Positions 15,570 to 17,752 of a stretch of DNA of 17,752 bases are shown here, in pieces. A program made the translations under genes and the position numbers. Every line of letters starts with the position of its first letter. The first letter of the stretch is position 1. Source of the stretch: CAMCSH01 sp043748535 (GTDB lineage: Bacteria; Verrucomicrobiota; Lentisphaeria; Lentisphaerales; Lentisphaeraceae); the NCBI GenBank assembly GCA_043748535.1, contig JAYTMY010000179.1, positions 1 to 17,752 of the forward strand, read 5' to 3'. The notes under the pieces were generated by a model that saw nothing but the letters and a program-made list of their open reading frames with translations, was not told where the DNA came from and searched no databases.

Positions 15570-17543
15570 TCAGAAGACGCGGAAGACGTGGGCGCACTGT
15601 TCGTCGGGACGGAGCTCGACGAAGTTGTGCTCGCCTTGCCACTCGTAGACCTGGTTGCTGAGCAGGTCGTGCAGCTTGTAGGAATGACCGGTGCTGAGCC
15701 CGAGTTCGCGCATCGGGACGCGGCAGAGGCCGGCTTGTTTATTGCTCGGATCGAGGTTGATGAAGATCAGCAGGGTGTTGCCCTGAACCTGCTTCGAGAA
15801 GAACAGGATGCGCTCGTTGTTGATCTCGTGGAAGCGTAGATTGCGGGTCTGCTGCAGAGCCCGGTTGTCGCGGCGAATCTGGTTGATCAGGGCGACATAG
15901 GGGCTGAGCGGCGGGTTCGAATAGTCGCGCACTTTGAATTCGTATTTTTCCGAATCCATCAGCTCGTCGCGCGGTCCGACCGAGATATTCTCGCCGTGTT
16001 CGTAGCCGGTGTAGAAGCCGTAGCAGGGCGACAGCAGGGCGGCAAGGGTGAAGCGGATCTTGAACATCTCTAGGGGAGCATTCTGCAGGTGCTTGGGCAG
16101 GATGTCGGGCGTGGTCGGGAAGACGTTGCAGATCAGATATTCGGCCGCTTCCGACTGATTGAGGTACTCGAAGTACTCGGTCAGCTCCGCCTTCGATTCG
16201 CGCCAGGTGAAGTAGCCGTAGGACTGCGAGAAGCCGATCTTGGCGAGTGACTCAAGCAGGCGCGGACGGGTGAAGGCTTCGGATAGGAAGACGACGTCGG
16301 GGAATTCCTTATGGACTTCGGCGATACACCACTGCCAGAAGACGATCGGCTTGGTGTGCGGGTTGTCGACGCGGAAGGCGCGGACGCCGCGGCGGGCCCA
16401 GAAGAGGAACATGTGGCAGATCTCCCGCCAGAGATTGGCGCGGTCGGCGCACTCGAAGTTGAGAGGGTAGATGTCCTCGTACTTCTTCGGCGGGTTCTCA
16501 GCGTATTTGATCGAGCCGTCGGGACGGCGGTAGAACCAGTCGGGGTGCGATTGCAGGAAGGGATGGTCGGGGGAGCAGTTGAGGGCGATGTCGAGCGCGA
16601 TCTCGAGACCTTTCTCGGCGCAGGCGGCGACGAGGTGATCGAAGTCGGCGAGAGTGCCGAGCTCGTGGTGGACATCGAGGTGACCGCCGCCGTTCTCGTG
16701 GCGCTCGTGGATGTTGCCGACGGCATAGGGCGAGCCCGGTTCGCCGTGGACGGTAGTGAGCGAGTTATTGCGACCCTTGCGCTTGCTCAGGCCGATGGGG
16801 TGGATCGGGGTGAAATACAGGGTGTCGAAGCCCATGCCAGCGATGTAGGGGAGCATCTTCTCGACATCTCGGAAGGTGCCGGATCTGCCGGGCTCGGTGC
16901 CGCAGGAGCGGGGGAAGACTTCATACCAGGCGGTGAACTCGGCGCGTTTGCGGTCGACATGGATCTTGAAGGCCTGCGAGCGGCCGGTCTCGTAGCCATC
17001 GCGGTCGGGCCAGTGGGCGGCGGCGGCGATGCTGTCGTGATTCATCAGGAAGTGGACTTTGGTATCGCGGTTGTCGGCCTGGGCGGCCTGGGCGGCGAGC
17101 TGGTGCAAGTGGGCCGCGGCACCATGGTTGCCGGCGGCGGCGGCGCGCTCTCCGCAATGATCCATGAACTGGATGCCGGCGAGCAGATCGGAGTCGACGT
17201 TGTCGTTGACGTTGAGCTTCTTGCGGGTGTCTTTGGCCCAGTTGGCGTAATGATCGGTCCAGCCGACGATGGCGAATTCGTGCATGCCGATTTCATCGAG
17301 GGAGATCGAGGTTTCCCACAGGTCGAGTCCGGCATTGACGCAGCTCATCGGCTGTTCATGCCACTTTCGCTGCCCGGCCTTGCGGAACTGCACTGCGGCG
17401 CGGATTTCATCGTGACCATGCTTGATCACTTCGGCGCTGATCATCAGGCGTTCGCCGACGCGGCGCTTCACCGGGTGCAAGCCGCCATCGATGCTGGGGT
17501 GGACGTTCTGGATCAGGATGAACTTGGTGTCGGGAACGGACAT
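15570..17543 (-). CDS. glgE: Alpha-1,4-glucan:maltose-1-phosphate maltosyltransferase (GH13_3)
   Basis: A 657-residue GH13 enzyme that adds maltose units from maltose-1-phosphate to alpha-1,4-glucans in the cytoplasm (GlgE route to glycogen-like glucan). An N-terminal domain (about 1-110) and helical insert precede the (beta/alpha)8 barrel starting near YEVFPRS (207). Hallmarks are LNCSPDHPFLQSHPDWF (321-337), VRAFRVDNPHTKP with nucleophile Asp393, and FLSEAFTRP with acid/base Glu422; these align closely with Streptomyces GlgE (Asp394, Glu423 by memory). The C-terminal beta domain ends the protein. I chose the ATG at 17543-17541 because AAAGGAG lies 6 bases upstream; an in-frame ATG at 17597 would add 18 unlike residues and lies within the terminal inverted repeat. 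GlgB, TreS or maltokinase genes are not in the window. A plain alpha-amylase is unlikely given the NPHTKP and CSPDHP motifs. Confidence 0.93.
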   Translation of the reverse strand: MSVPDTKFILIQNVHPSIDGGLHPVKRRVGERLMISAEVIKHGHDEIRAAVQFRKAGQRKWHEQPMSCVNAGLDLWETSISLDEIGMHEFAIVGWTDHYANWAKDTRKKLNVNDNVDSDLLAGIQFMDHCGERAAAAGNHGAAAHLHQLAAQAAQADNRDTKVHFLMNHDSIAAAAHWPDRDGYETGRSQAFKIHVDRKRAEFTAWYEVFPRSCGTEPGRSGTFRDVEKMLPYIAGMGFDTLYFTPIHPIGLSKRKGRNNSLTTVHGEPGSPYAVGNIHERHENGGGHLDVHHELGTLADFDHLVAACAEKGLEIALDIALNCSPDHPFLQSHPDWFYRRPDGSIKYAENPPKKYEDIYPLNFECADRANLWREICHMFLFWARRGVRAFRVDNPHTKPIVFWQWCIAEVHKEFPDVVFLSEAFTRPRLLESLAKIGFSQSYGYFTWRESKAELTEYFEYLNQSEAAEYLICNVFPTTPDILPKHLQNAPLEMFKIRFTLAALLSPCYGFYTGYEHGENISVGPRDELMDSEKYEFKVRDYSNPPLSPYVALINQIRRDNRALQQTRNLRFHEINNERILFFSKQVQGNTLLIFINLDPSNKQAGLCRVPMRELGLSTGHSYKLHDLLSNQVYEWQGEHNFVELRPDEQCAHVFRVF

Positions 17544-17549
17544 GTCGGG

Positions 17550-17556
17550 CTCCTTT
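17550..17556 (-). promoter_or_regulatory. Ribosome binding site that decides the glgE start
   Basis: On the - strand this reads AAAGGAG, 6 bases before the ATG at 17543. It supports the shorter start over the upstream ATG at 17597. Confidence 0.88.
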
Positions 17557-17577
17557 AATGCTGCGTGAAATCTCATG

Positions 17578-17605
17578 ACTATGCGGCTGTGATCCATCTC
17601 GGCAA
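17578..17605 (-). promoter_or_regulatory. Possible sigma-70-type promoter of glgE
   Basis: On the - strand TTGCCG (17605-17600) and CATAGT (17583-17578) are spaced by 16 bases, each matching 4 of 6 consensus positions, and would put the transcript start about 27 bases before the ATG. The match is weak, and the whole site lies inside the terminal inverted repeat. Confidence 0.3.
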
Positions 17606-17752
17606 GTGAGGATGACTGGCTTATTCCGGATCGAGTGAGGAAATACGTCCTCCAGCTTCCATTTGGATCAAGTCGCCTTCCTCACTTGCCGAGATGGATC
17701 ACAGCCGCATAGTCATGAGATTTCACGCAGCATTAAAGGAGCCCGACATGTC

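Larger units (their letters stand above)
17539..17752. repeat. Perfect 74-base inverted repeat with 66-base spacer at the window end
   Basis: Left arm 17539-17612 and right arm 17679-17752 are exact reverse complements (74 of 74); pairing breaks at 17613/17678. The left arm covers the first codon and a half of glgE, its ribosome site and possible promoter; the right arm repeats these on the + strand and stops at the last base, just after a mirrored ATG (17748-17750). The spacer has no gene, only a 5-base-pair hairpin (17637-17641 with 17648-17652). The repeat may continue beyond the window. Confidence 0.95.

Noticed and set aside
16311..17558. 415-codon open frame on the + strand opposite glgE
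   Set aside because: Antisense shadow of glgE, Gly/Val/Asp-rich with no domain; glgE has all its catalytic motifs on the other strand.
17544..17597. Longer glgE start at 17597
   Set aside because: No ribosome site for it, its 18 extra residues are unlike GlgE, and AAAGGAG is correctly spaced for the ATG at 17543.

Overview
The window is an ordinary bacterial chromosomal stretch with high GC and dense coding. The gene content suggests a Gram-negative member of the PVC superphylum, most likely Verrucomicrobiota. Three observations support this. The elongation factor G fragment is of the mitochondrial/spirochaete-planctomycete (spdEFG1) type. There is an outer membrane assembly gene (bamA). The 626-residue unknown protein carries Trp-rich helical repeats of a kind I associate with Verrucomicrobia and Planctomycetes. 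The phylum call is inference, because there is no rRNA gene to test it.

Left part, all on the + strand: the 3' two thirds of fusA (1-1473) closed by a strong terminator; then a tight likely operon of a YwlE-like low-molecular-weight phosphatase (1631-2086), a membrane-anchored helical-repeat protein (2094-3974) and a stand-alone AICAR transformylase (3998-5107). A 336-base intergenic region with a hairpin follows, then bamA (5444-7726), a hairpin, and fur (7797-8237).

Middle, - strand: sbcD (13579-12329) followed 12 bases later by sbcC (12316-8447), together encoding the SbcCD nuclease. SbcC has an extra winged-helix domain at its C-terminus. fur and sbcC converge on a 229-base element bounded by 30-base inverted repeats (29/30 identical), and the last codons of sbcC lie inside one repeat copy.

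Right part: an inositol-monophosphatase-family gene (13782-14594, +) diverges from sbcD and is followed by a secreted GH16 beta-glucanase (14648-15499, +). GH16 converges on glgE (17543-15570, -) across a strong bidirectional terminator. The window ends in a perfect 74-base inverted repeat (17539-17612 and 17679-17752) that duplicates the promoter, ribosome binding site and start codon of glgE in mirror image. It runs exactly to the last base and may be an assembly or amplification artefact.

Functionally this is housekeeping (translation, purine synthesis, envelope biogenesis, iron regulation, DNA repair) plus some glucan metabolism. I see no prophage, CRISPR array, tRNA, rRNA or transposase. 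The most unusual items are the SbcC winged-helix extension, the repeat element at the sbcC 3' end, and the terminal palindrome.
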